64,000 nucleotides of DNA from Marinobacter sp. JH2 (GTDB lineage Bacteria > Pseudomonadota > Gammaproteobacteria > Pseudomonadales > Oleiphilaceae). The first letter of the stretch is position 1, and the number at the start of each line of letters is the position of its first letter. Both the position numbers and the translations under genes were made by a program. Shown in pieces: positions 46,398 to 54,988 of this stretch. Where the stretch lies: NCBI RefSeq assembly GCF_004353225.1, contig NZ_CP037934.1, positions 2,170,001 to 2,234,000 of the forward strand, given 5' to 3'. The notes under the pieces are model-generated. The model was not told where the DNA came from. It worked only from the letters and a program-made list of their open reading frames with translations, and did not search any database.

Positions 46398-46652
46398 ATG
46401 AGTTTCCTAGATTATTTCAGAAACAGTAAAAGTAAAAACTCGGCCAACGTTGCCAAAGAGCGGTTGCAAATCATCGTAGCGCACGAACGCGGCCAAAGGG
46501 GGCAGCCAGATTACCTCCCCCAGATGCAGCAAGAACTGCTTGCAGTCATACGTAAATACGTGCAAATCAGTGATGACATGGTGCAGGTCGAAGTTGACCG
46601 CAACGACAGCTGTTCAGTCCTGGAGCTGAACGTTACCCTGCCGGAGCAATAA
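46398..46652 (+). CDS. minE: Cell division topological specificity factor MinE
   Basis: 84 residues. The N-terminal helix and MinD-activating segment [21 protein letters not shown] are conserved, followed by the dimerising beta domain. It begins three bases after minD with a clear ribosome site. Stimulates MinD ATPase to set the pole-to-pole oscillation. Confidence 0.96.
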   Translation: MSFLDYFRNSKSKNSANVAKERLQIIVAHERGQRGQPDYLPQMQQELLAVIRKYVQISDDMVQVEVDRNDSCSVLELNVTLPEQ

Positions 46653-46666
46653 CACCTGCGCCCGCC

Positions 46667-47674
46667 TTACCAGCGGGCGAAGTGGTCTTCCATCAATCCC
46701 CGTAGTCCCGCTACGGGGATTTTTTTGCCCGACGCATCTTCCACCGTACCCTCAAAGGTTCCGACAAACTGGCGAAAGTTGGACGCCAGAATCCCCGCAT
46801 TCAACTTCTCTTTGCGCACACCCGAGGGGACAAACGACAGCTCGACTTTTCCGTCCTCGGTCGTCACACGCCACTTGGTGTCCTGCTGATACCGGCTGAA
46901 CTCGAACCGGGCTGCTCCCAGCGCAAAACGCTGGCCATCCAACCAGAGCGCGTTTTCCGTCATACCCGTTTCGTTAACACCCGCCGCCAAATTCAGACCC
47001 ACAGCCACGCCTTCTTCATTCTGACCCGCCAGGCAAGCCCAATTCCACGCGGTTTCCCGGCGCATGAAACCACAACTCCAGTCGATCGAACCCCGGCTTT
47101 GCTGATCCGTTCGCCAAATCTGTTGCCCCCAGCGCACTTCGCCTTCTACCGGCAAGCCGGCAGACTTACGGGTGAACACCCAACCCGTGTACCCCGCAGG
47201 ACACACTAACCGATGAGGATCCTTGTCATCGGTCAGCTCCAAATCAACTTCAATGTTACCCGGCGCGCTCACCCGCACATTCCGGCCACCGGCTGAAGGT
47301 TTGATAGACAGTGACACATCCCCCTTTCTGAAACACGCCTCGCCGCGCTCCGGATAGGGTTCAATCGCGGTGTTGCGGGCCAAGGGCTGGAGGAACGATT
47401 GTTCGAACATCTGCCCCGATTCAAAATCGAACAGATAGAAAAAGCCGGATCCGACCAGCTTCAAATCGACAATGGCCATTCCAAATACCCAACCCGGCGA
47501 CATCGCGCTGACAAACTGAAACTGGTTAAAGCGCCACTGCCGGGCTAACCGTGTGCGCGGTTTGTCCATCACCGTGCGCAAGTCGTAGTCCATGTAGTTA
47601 ATGATATCCACAGGCTCGGACAGCAGCCCCGGGGCAATTCGCCCTTTCGGGTCGATCAGTTTTTTCTGGGTCAT
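46667..47674 (-). CDS. DUF2804 family protein
   Basis: A 335-residue protein of DUF2804, a family of unknown function. Trp/Phe-rich beta-type sequence (GFFYLFDFESGQMFEQSF, SIDWSCGFMRRETAWNWACLAG), resembling lipocalin-like or AttH-type beta barrels of the hydroxyneurosporene synthase group. No signal peptide. Its last codons (about 46698-46726) also encode a plus-strand terminator for minCDE. ATG 47674 is chosen over a TTG 12 bases upstream. Divergent from the START gene. Confidence 0.82.
   Translation of the reverse strand: MTQKKLIDPKGRIAPGLLSEPVDIINYMDYDLRTVMDKPRTRLARQWRFNQFQFVSAMSPGWVFGMAIVDLKLVGSGFFYLFDFESGQMFEQSFLQPLARNTAIEPYPERGEACFRKGDVSLSIKPSAGGRNVRVSAPGNIEVDLELTDDKDPHRLVCPAGYTGWVFTRKSAGLPVEGEVRWGQQIWRTDQQSRGSIDWSCGFMRRETAWNWACLAGQNEEGVAVGLNLAAGVNETGMTENALWLDGQRFALGAARFEFSRYQQDTKWRVTTEDGKVELSFVPSGVRKEKLNAGILASNFRQFVGTFEGTVEDASGKKIPVAGLRGLMEDHFARW
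46698..46726 (+). terminator. Intrinsic terminator of minCDE, inside the DUF2804 coding end
   Basis: CCCCGTAG, a TCCCG loop and CTACGGGG form a perfect 8-bp stem, then A and seven T residues. It lies about 45 bases past the minE stop, in plus orientation. It overlaps the codons for KKIPVAGLRGL in the convergent gene. Confidence 0.88.
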
Positions 47675-47811
47675 AGTTTCCGACAAATCAGGCCAATTCG
47701 AGGTTGGGTGGTGTCAGGAGGCTACCTGGTTCACAAACTCCCATGACGGCCATAAACGGCTGAGGGCAGCGTGGTAGACTTTTCCTAACCATTAACCGCA
47801 AAGTGTAGCTT

Positions 47812-48537
47812 ATGACCAACACCCATGTCCGTGGCATTATGGGCATCCTCTTCGGCTTCGCCACCCTATTACTAACCATTCCCGCATTTGCCGACACCTA
47901 CCCGGCTTTGCCAACAGAAGACTCGGAACACTGGGTACTGCAAAAGCACGAAGAGAACATTCGCATCTACACCATGGATCAGCCCGGTTCGGGCTTTCGG
48001 GCGTTCAAAGCCGTTGCCGACCTCAACGTGCCTTTAAACAACCTGATGGCGGTCATGATCAATCCCGAATCCTGCAAAGAATGGGTACACAACTGCACCG
48101 AGTCTTTCGCGTTTGGCAATGGCGACTTCCACGACCGCTACGCCTACTCGGTCAACGATATGCCCTGGCCCGTTTCCGACCGGGATTATGTGTTGCGTAT
48201 TCGCACCCGGGGCAACGCCGACACAAGCGAAATCATAATGGACCTGAACGCCACGCCGGGCATGCGAGCGGAAACAAATAGCCGTGTTCGTGTTGACGTT
48301 TCCAACACGCTTTATCGGTTCACCCCCTTCGAACAAGGCACCCACATGGTATGGGTGCAGCACACCGAGCCTAACGGTGCCCTACCCGAATGGCTGGTCA
48401 ACCAACTGGTGATTGATATTCCCGTGAAGTCTTTGAAAGCCTTGGAAGCCGTAGCCCGTGAAGAAAAATATCAGAATTATCGAATTCAATGGGCAGCCGA
48501 CGACAACATCGAGGCCGTGGTTCCTCACACCCCCTAA
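47812..48537 (+). CDS. Exported START-domain lipid-binding-like protein
   Basis: A 241-residue protein with a signal peptide (GILFGFATLLLTIPAFA) and a START-type domain. WPVSDRDYVLRIR, LNVPLNNLMAVMINPESCKEWVHNC and PEWLVNQLVIDIPVKSLKAL are characteristic. Such periplasmic START proteins are predicted to bind lipids or hydrophobic ligands. The neighbouring divergent DUF2804 protein has a lipocalin-like look, so a joint lipid role is conceivable but unproven. Confidence 0.85.
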   Translation: MTNTHVRGIMGILFGFATLLLTIPAFADTYPALPTEDSEHWVLQKHEENIRIYTMDQPGSGFRAFKAVADLNVPLNNLMAVMINPESCKEWVHNCTESFAFGNGDFHDRYAYSVNDMPWPVSDRDYVLRIRTRGNADTSEIIMDLNATPGMRAETNSRVRVDVSNTLYRFTPFEQGTHMVWVQHTEPNGALPEWLVNQLVIDIPVKSLKALEAVAREEKYQNYRIQWAADDNIEAVVPHTP

Positions 48538-48621
48538 GCGCTTGATCAAACGGGGGTGACGACAGTCCAAGGAAAGGCTAAGCTGCATTTGAACCACTGC
48601 GATTGGAAGAGCGATTATCTG

Positions 48622-49113
48622 ATGCCTATTCTCGCCCACGAGATCATGACCCCCACCGTCAAAGCGGTCCCTCAAAACTGGACGATGGATCGCTTGGCCC
48701 GGTTTCTTACCGACAACGAAATCACCGGCAGCCCTGTCACCGACGACAACGGCGAAATCATTGGAATTGCCACCCTCAAAGACATCACCGAGTTTCGATG
48801 GAACGCGTCTCGCTCGAACGACCAGCCCAAGCTGACCGAAGAGGAACAAGACGAAGCGCGGCGCCTGCGTATGGTAATTTTCGAGGAAATGGGCAAAGTG
48901 CCGGTAGAAGTCAGAGACATCATGACGCCCCTGGTATTCGCGGTCGATGAAAACACCCCCGTTCGTGATATTGCCAACACAATGATGGGCGAACACCTGC
49001 ACCGCATTTTTGTCACCCGGAATTCAAAAATCACTGGCATCATTACCACTTACGATATGCTCAAATTAATTTCAGACAAAGAACTGTCCCAGCGCTGCGC
49101 CGAGTGCAACTGA
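48622..49113 (+). CDS. CBS-domain pair protein
   Basis: A 163-residue protein made of two CBS motifs. MTPTVKAVPQNWTMDRLARFL and GSPVTDDNGEIIGIATLKDI form the first; IMTPLVFAVDENTPVRDIA and GIITTYDMLKLISD the second. A charged linker lies between. It may bind adenine nucleotides and regulate a partner. ATG 48622 is preferred. A cysteine pair closes the chain (RCAECN). Confidence 0.85.
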   Translation: MPILAHEIMTPTVKAVPQNWTMDRLARFLTDNEITGSPVTDDNGEIIGIATLKDITEFRWNASRSNDQPKLTEEEQDEARRLRMVIFEEMGKVPVEVRDIMTPLVFAVDENTPVRDIANTMMGEHLHRIFVTRNSKITGIITTYDMLKLISDKELSQRCAECN

Positions 49114-49134
49114 CACAACAGAGGTAACGCATCT

Positions 49135-50520
49135 ATGCCAAGAGCACCGCAAGCTCGAAAAAAAATGTACGTCCTCGATACCAACGTTCTTATTCACGAC
49201 CCCAATGCCCTCCTAAACTTTGAAGAACACGCTGTCATCATCCCGATGACCGTCCTTGAGGAACTCGACAGTCTGAAATCTGGCAAGCAATCGGTTGCGG
49301 CTGACTGTCGTCAGGCGATTCGTAACATCGACAAACTGCTCGGTGACGCCAACCCGAAAGACATCGAGAAAGGGGTGCCCATTCTGAGGGGCAAAAAAGC
49401 CGACCCACTGGGCACGCTCGCCATCATCATGAGCACCGAACGCAACGGCAACCATTCACTGCCCGAGCACCTGAACGATAACAAAATCATCAACACCCTT
49501 GCGGCTCTGCAAGAACGGCACACGTCTCACGACATCATTCTGGTCAGTAAAGACATCAACATGCGCCTGAAAGCGCGGGGCTTTGGCGTTGAGGCTCAGG
49601 ACTACCACAACGACCAGTTGTTGGACGACATTGATCTGCTTCCAAAAGGCTACAAAGAGTTCTCCAACTCCTTCTGGGACAACATCGCCAAGGTAGAAAC
49701 CGTTCAGCGCGCCGGCGTGACCGAGCACCTGCTCAAGCGCGACGGCGAGCTGGCCAAACTCAACATCAACGAGTTCGTTATTGATGAGCGAGGATTTATC
49801 GGCCAGGTGGTCGACGTTTCCGAAGACCAGTTGGTGATCAAAGACCTGCTTCACGACGATCTGATGAATGAAGAAGTCTGGGGCCTGACCCCACGGGACA
49901 TCTATCAGGCGATGGCGCTGAATCTGTTACTGGATCCAGACATCCATCTGGTCAACCTGACTGGCTCTGCCGGTTCAGGCAAAACCATTCTGGCACTGGC
50001 CGCCTGTATCGAGATGACCGTTGCCAGCAAGCTCTACAAACGCATTATAGCCACCCGCTCCACCCAAGGGCTGGATGAGGACATCGGGTTCTTGCCCGGT
50101 ACCGAAGCAGAGAAAATGGAACCCTGGCTGGGCGCCATTGTCGATAACCTGGAGGCGCTGCACGAAGACGACGAAAACATGTCCGCCAGCGTAGACTACA
50201 TCCTCAGCAAGGTACCCCTGCACTTCAAATCCATGAACTATATCCGGGGCCGCAGTTTTCAGCACAGCCTGATTATTATTGATGAGTCCCAGAACCTGAC
50301 TCCACATCAGATCAAGACCATCATTACCCGAGCAGGTAATGGATCCAAAGTAATCTGCCTCGGTAATCTGGCACAGATAGACACACCTTACCTCAGCCCC
50401 CTGAGTTCCGGCCTGACCTACATGACCGAACGCTTCAAGGGCTTCCGCCATGGCGGTCACATCCACCTGCAAGGTGTTCCCCGCTCGGTACTGGCCGAGT
50501 TTGCTGAAGCCAATCTGTAG
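49135..50520 (+). CDS. PIN-PhoH family protein (PhoH2 type)
   Basis: A 461-residue fusion. The N-terminal PIN nuclease domain (about 10-140) has YVLDTNVLIHDP, VLEELDSLK and VSKDINMRLKA with acidic residues. The C-terminal PhoH ATPase (about 245-455) has Walker A TGSAGSGKTILALA and Walker B LIIIDESQNL. PhoH2 proteins are reported to unwind and cleave RNA. It follows the CBS gene by 21 bases and converges with the AraC gene at a 3-base gap. Confidence 0.92.
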   Translation: MPRAPQARKKMYVLDTNVLIHDPNALLNFEEHAVIIPMTVLEELDSLKSGKQSVAADCRQAIRNIDKLLGDANPKDIEKGVPILRGKKADPLGTLAIIMSTERNGNHSLPEHLNDNKIINTLAALQERHTSHDIILVSKDINMRLKARGFGVEAQDYHNDQLLDDIDLLPKGYKEFSNSFWDNIAKVETVQRAGVTEHLLKRDGELAKLNINEFVIDERGFIGQVVDVSEDQLVIKDLLHDDLMNEEVWGLTPRDIYQAMALNLLLDPDIHLVNLTGSAGSGKTILALAACIEMTVASKLYKRIIATRSTQGLDEDIGFLPGTEAEKMEPWLGAIVDNLEALHEDDENMSASVDYILSKVPLHFKSMNYIRGRSFQHSLIIIDESQNLTPHQIKTIITRAGNGSKVICLGNLAQIDTPYLSPLSSGLTYMTERFKGFRHGGHIHLQGVPRSVLAEFAEANL

Positions 50521-50523
50521 GCA

Positions 50524-51507
50524 TCAGCACTCCCTCTGCTTGCGCCAGCGAGCAGGGGGCATCCCGGTCCAGCGATGGAACGCACGATAAAAGGTACTGG
50601 CTTCTGCAAATCCAAGCGACAAGGCGATCTCTGACAAAGGCAAAGCAGATTCCCGTACCGCCGCCAGCGCAAGCTTCCGGCGCACCTCATCCACCAGACT
50701 GTTATACGTGCAACCCTGCGCTTCCAGCCGACGAGCCAGCGTGCGCTCGCTGAGCCCCAACATCCTGGCCGCTTCTGCTCGTCGCGGAAGGGTTGGCCCC
50801 ACCCGAGCCATCAGCCATTGCCGCAGATCTTCCGTAGACACAGCCCCCGTTTCCAGTGCCGCCAGCCGGCCAGCACTGTACTTTTCATGAACCTGCGCAA
50901 GAGCCGGATCCGCCTGAGGCAAGGGCTCATCCAGCACCTCATTGCTCACCAGCAAACCACTGAACGCCTGTTCAAACTCCACCGGGCAACCAAACACATC
51001 CCGGTAACCAGCCTCGGGCCCCAGCCTTGCCTGGCTGAACTGCACCCGCAGGGGTCTTACCGATGAACCCGCAATCCAGTCGCTCAGACTCACCACTGCC
51101 GACAGCACCGCTTCAATCTGATGAGGGCTGAATGCTAGGCGCCCCTGCCGCGGGTGGTAGACAATCCAGGTGCCACGGCTGCCCGGCAACATCTGGAAGC
51201 GACCTCCATCCGAAATCAACCTCTGAAACTTTTGCACTAGGGCGATGGCTTCTCGAAGAGTGGCCGCACTCTGCATGGCAAAACTGACCGCATCAATACT
51301 GGCCGGCCGGACACCGGCGCCAACTTTCAGACCAAAACCCGAATCTTGCGTGCACTGTTCGGCGGCATGCCAAAGGCGGGTAATGAAGTCGATGGGCCAT
51401 CGCTCCCGCGATAACACCCCTGCTGGCAGCCCGGCCGCTTCCAGCAACAGATTCTCGGCAATGCCCAAACGCCCGGCTGCATCAATTACCGTATTGACCC
51501 AGCCCAT
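50524..51507 (-). CDS. AraC-family transcriptional regulator
   Basis: A regulator of about 327 residues. The N-terminal ~200 residues form the arabinose-binding-like ligand domain of the OruR/ArgR-like group. The C-terminal HTH pair is clear: AARMLGLSERTLARRL and LSEIALSLGFAEASTFYRAFHRWTG. ATG 51507 is chosen because the TTG at 51531 lies inside a direct repeat that looks like an operator. Divergent from the FAD-TPP gene pair, which it probably controls. Confidence 0.88.
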   Translation of the reverse strand: MGWVNTVIDAAGRLGIAENLLLEAAGLPAGVLSRERWPIDFITRLWHAAEQCTQDSGFGLKVGAGVRPASIDAVSFAMQSAATLREAIALVQKFQRLISDGGRFQMLPGSRGTWIVYHPRQGRLAFSPHQIEAVLSAVVSLSDWIAGSSVRPLRVQFSQARLGPEAGYRDVFGCPVEFEQAFSGLLVSNEVLDEPLPQADPALAQVHEKYSAGRLAALETGAVSTEDLRQWLMARVGPTLPRRAEAARMLGLSERTLARRLEAQGCTYNSLVDEVRRKLALAAVRESALPLSEIALSLGFAEASTFYRAFHRWTGMPPARWRKQREC

Positions 51508-51520
51508 GGATACGGTGGCT

Positions 51521-51578
51521 TCTAAAGTCAATTATTATGGCCTCTAAAGTCAATTCAGAACCGATCATAGCGTTATAT
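51521..51578 (+). promoter_or_regulatory. Direct-repeat operator and promoter for the FAD-TPP unit
   Basis: TCTAAAGTCAATT occurs at 51521-51533 and 51543-51555, a period of 22 bp (about two helical turns). The second copy ends with TCAATT at the -35 position, 17 bases before TTATAT (51573-51578). This is the usual layout for an AraC-type activator bound as two tandem monomers. Confidence 0.6.
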
Positions 51579-51621
51579 GGTCTGTAACAACAAAATCAAA
51601 AACACAATCCGGAAACGCACC

Positions 51622-53235
51622 ATGGCAAATCCTGTTAGCTCAGACATCCTGATTGCCGGTGGCGGACTGGCGGGCATTGTCACCGCCCTGGAAGCCCTTC
51701 GGGCCGGCAAGTCCGTAACCCTTGTTGACCGTGACAGCCCCAAACGCTTGGGAGGCCTGGCACTGTGGGCTTTTGGCGGCATGATGCTGGTCGACACCCC
51801 ACTGCAACGACGCATGAAAATCTCTGATTCGCCGGAACTCGCTCTGCAGGACTGGGTGCGCTTTGGCGAACTGGACGCCAACGATGAATGGCCCGCGCAG
51901 TGGGCCCGCTATTACGTTGAACATTCCCGCACCGAAGTGTACGACTGGCTGTTAAGGGAAGGGCTGAAATTCATGCCGGCGGTAAACTGGGTAGAACGTG
52001 GCCGCCTGGCAGATGGCAATACAGTGCCCCGCTATCACATTGTATGGGGCACCTCCCGGGAATTGACCCTACGGATGATTGAGGCCATGCATCAGGCCAA
52101 CACAGACGGCCGACTGACACTGCTACACCAGCACCGGATTACCGGGCTGGATCACAAAGGCGGCAAAGTATCGGGTGCCGTGGCCATCAACGAACTGACC
52201 GGAGAAGAGATTCGTTTCTCTGCAACATCCGTAGTTCTGGCGATGGGTGGCATCAATGGTAGCCATAAAGAATGCCGGGCTAACTGGCCTTCAGACCGCC
52301 CGCAACCGGCAACGATGCTGAATGGTGCACACCCGTTTGCGGACGGTAAACTGCACCACTGGGCAGAGGACAATCTCGGGGCAAACATCACACACGCAGG
52401 CGAAATGTGGAATTATGCAGCGGGCTTTCCCCACCCATATCCACACTTTGAAGGCCACGGGCTTTCTACCATCCCCTGCAAATCTGCCCTATGGCTCAAC
52501 CACCGCGGCGAACGCATTGGCCCAGAACCTCTGGTTACCGGCTTCGACACCCATTGGCTGTGCCAGCAAGTCGCGGCCCAGGAAAAACCCTGGACCTGGC
52601 ACCTGTTGAACCGACGGATCGCACTGAAAGAATTTGCCATCTCCGGTGCTGAGCATAACGCTCGTATCCGGAACAAACAGTTCCCGCTTTTCCTGAAAGA
52701 ACTGCTGCTCGGCAACAAGCCACTGGTGACGCAGATGGAACACGAAAGTCCGCACTTTTTGGTAGCCGATACCCTTGAAGAACTGGCCGACAAAATGAAC
52801 AGACTGACCTGCTCGGTGGACATCAGCACCGCCACGCTCAAAGCCACTGCCGACGCGTTCGACGCCAATTTTCACAAGGGCAACCAGCTCAACAACGACC
52901 CGCAAATCCGGTTGATCCAGCACGCTCGGCAATGGGGGCCAGACCGGCTTCGCACCTGCAAACCCGCCCCCTTGCAGAAACCCGGCGCAGGGCCGTTTAT
53001 CGCCATCCACATGCAGCTGACCACCCGAAAAAGTCTCGGCGGACTGCGCACCGATCTCCAAAGCCGTGTTCTGGATGGCGATGACCAGCCGATTCCCGGC
53101 CTTTATTGCGTGGGGGAAGCCGCGGGGTTTGGCGGCGGCGGGGCCAATGGCAAACGATCACTGGAAGGAACCTTTTTGCCGGGCTGCATCATGACAGCCC
53201 GGGCTGCGGCCCGCTCGATCCTGGCCGAAGGTTGA
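51622..53235 (+). CDS. FAD-dependent dehydrogenase, KstD-like flavoprotein
   Basis: A 537-residue flavoprotein. SDILIAGGGLAGIVTALEALRAGKSVTLVD is the FAD Rossmann fold, and GLYCVGEAAGFGGGGANGKRSLEGT the C-terminal FAD segment. It belongs to the FAD-binding-2 family near 3-ketosteroid dehydrogenases and fumarate-reductase-like enzymes. The start MANPVSSD (51622) has GGAAACG upstream. No steroid genes are nearby, so a steroid substrate is not supported. Its partner is the TPP enzyme 48 bases downstream. Confidence 0.86.
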   Translation: MANPVSSDILIAGGGLAGIVTALEALRAGKSVTLVDRDSPKRLGGLALWAFGGMMLVDTPLQRRMKISDSPELALQDWVRFGELDANDEWPAQWARYYVEHSRTEVYDWLLREGLKFMPAVNWVERGRLADGNTVPRYHIVWGTSRELTLRMIEAMHQANTDGRLTLLHQHRITGLDHKGGKVSGAVAINELTGEEIRFSATSVVLAMGGINGSHKECRANWPSDRPQPATMLNGAHPFADGKLHHWAEDNLGANITHAGEMWNYAAGFPHPYPHFEGHGLSTIPCKSALWLNHRGERIGPEPLVTGFDTHWLCQQVAAQEKPWTWHLLNRRIALKEFAISGAEHNARIRNKQFPLFLKELLLGNKPLVTQMEHESPHFLVADTLEELADKMNRLTCSVDISTATLKATADAFDANFHKGNQLNNDPQIRLIQHARQWGPDRLRTCKPAPLQKPGAGPFIAIHMQLTTRKSLGGLRTDLQSRVLDGDDQPIPGLYCVGEAAGFGGGGANGKRSLEGTFLPGCIMTARAAARSILAEG

Positions 53236-53283
53236 CTTAACCCTTTAGTAAAACCAATAAGAATACTGATCAGGAGAAGATCC

Positions 53284-54942
53284 ATGCCTAACGGCGCTCA
53301 GGCTTTGATGAAAACACTGGTAGATGCCGGAATTGAGGTTTGCTTCAGCAACCCGGGCACCAGCGAAATGCATTTTGTCGCCGCTCTGGATAATGAGCCG
53401 AAAATGCGCGCAGTCTTGGCGTTGTTCGAAGGTGTCGCCACCGGAGCCGCCGATGGCTACGCCCGGATGGCTGACAAACCGGCCGCCACCCTGCTGCACC
53501 TTGGATGTGGTCTGGGCAACGGTTTGGCGAACCTGCACAACGCCCGCAAAGGTAAGGTGCCGATTGTGAACATTGTGGGTGACCACGCCACCTACCACGT
53601 TAAATACGACGCCCAGCTTCAGTCAGACATCGAAACCGTCGCCCGCAACGTGTCCCCCGGTTTCGTGCGCACCTCCCAAACCACCGAACAGCTGTGCCAA
53701 GACGCTGCCGAAGCCATTGCCGCTGCCAAAGGCCTCCCGGGCCAGGTTGCCACCCTAATTCTACCTGCGGATGTTTCCTGGGGCGAAGGCGGCGTACCTT
53801 GTGCCCCCTTGCCGGAGCCTGAACTGTTTGGTGCTGACGACGCCACGGTGCAAACGGTTGTCGAATCAATCCGCAGCGGAAAAAAAACGGCCCTTCTACT
53901 CGGTGGCAGTGCCCTCCGGGAGCCCAGCCTGATGGCCGCAGCCCGCATTGCCGCTCACAGCGGTGTAAAACTGTTCGCGGAAACCTTCCCGACCCGTATT
54001 GAACGGGGCGTAGGTCTGCCGCCCGTTGAACGGATCGCCTATTTGGCAGAATTAGCCACGCTGCAATTATCCGAATACGACAACCTTATTCTGGTGGATG
54101 CCAAGCCGCCAGTGTCGTTCTTCGCTTACCCAGGCAAAGCCAGTGATCTGGTACCGGAGCACTGCGCTTTGCATACCCTATCCACGCCCGAGCAGGATGC
54201 GCTTACCAGCCTGACCAACCTGGCAGATTCTCTGGGCGCAGCAGCCGCCGAACCAGAACGGCAGCAACCCGCTCGACCGTCACGCCCGCGTGGAAAACTG
54301 ACCGCCGAGAAAGTCTGCAAGGCACTGGGCCACATGATGCCGGAAAACAGCATCATCGTGGATGAAGCCATAACCTCTGGCTTGATGCTGAATGCCATGA
54401 CCGCAGGTGCTCCCCGGCACGACATCATCACCCTCACCGGTGGTGCTATTGGCCAGGGCTTGCCCAGCGCCACCGGTGCTTCCATCGCCTGCCCGGACCG
54501 TCCGGTGTTCGCTCTGATCGGTGATGGTACTGCCATGTACACCATTCAAGCCTTGTGGACCATGGCGCGCGAGCAGCTCAACGTGACCTCGATTATCTTC
54601 AATAACGCCTCGTATTCGATTCTGAACGTCGAGTTAGAGCGGGTTGGTGCCGAAGAGGCAGGCGAAAAGGCCAAGTCTCAGTTGGACATCAGTGGCCCCG
54701 TCACCCATTTTGCCCAGCTGGCCCAAAGCATGGGAGTGCACGGCATTCGGGTACACACCACCGAAGAGTTGTTAAAAGCCATGGAGTACGCTCAGAACAA
54801 CCCCGGCCCGCACCTGATCGAAGCGATCGTGCCGGAGTCTCTGAATGGCGTGAAACGGAAGGTTTTACCGTGGCTGTTGCGCACGCTGCCGAGCTTGCCA
54901 CGGCCAGTGACCAAGGCGCTCAAGAAGAAAATCGCGCCTTAA
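53284..54942 (+). CDS. Acetolactate synthase-like TPP-dependent enzyme
   Basis: A 552-residue TPP enzyme. NPGTSEMHFVAALD and FEGVATGAADGYARMAD (cofactor-activating Glu) form the Pyr domain. The TPP/magnesium motif is GDGTAMYTIQALWTMAREQLNVTSIIFNN. The central domain is FAD/nucleotide-like. It resembles the IlvB-like, benzoylformate-decarboxylase-like branch, not biosynthetic IlvB or IlvI, and no small subunit is present. Probably acts on a 2-oxo acid. Confidence 0.86.
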   Translation: MPNGAQALMKTLVDAGIEVCFSNPGTSEMHFVAALDNEPKMRAVLALFEGVATGAADGYARMADKPAATLLHLGCGLGNGLANLHNARKGKVPIVNIVGDHATYHVKYDAQLQSDIETVARNVSPGFVRTSQTTEQLCQDAAEAIAAAKGLPGQVATLILPADVSWGEGGVPCAPLPEPELFGADDATVQTVVESIRSGKKTALLLGGSALREPSLMAAARIAAHSGVKLFAETFPTRIERGVGLPPVERIAYLAELATLQLSEYDNLILVDAKPPVSFFAYPGKASDLVPEHCALHTLSTPEQDALTSLTNLADSLGAAAAEPERQQPARPSRPRGKLTAEKVCKALGHMMPENSIIVDEAITSGLMLNAMTAGAPRHDIITLTGGAIGQGLPSATGASIACPDRPVFALIGDGTAMYTIQALWTMAREQLNVTSIIFNNASYSILNVELERVGAEEAGEKAKSQLDISGPVTHFAQLAQSMGVHGIRVHTTEELLKAMEYAQNNPGPHLIEAIVPESLNGVKRKVLPWLLRTLPSLPRPVTKALKKKIAP

Positions 54943-54960
54943 ACAATCTCCGTGATGGGA

Positions 54961-54987
54961 TCAGTGCGGGTTACGCTCCCGCACTGA
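54961..54987. terminator. Shared hairpin between the TPP gene and the DctD-like gene
   Basis: TCAGTGCGGG and CCCGCACTGA form a perfect 10-bp stem around a seven-base loop. It occupies the gap between two convergent stops (54942 and 54989). No long T-run follows on either strand, so termination strength is uncertain. Confidence 0.55.
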
Positions 54988-54988
54988 C

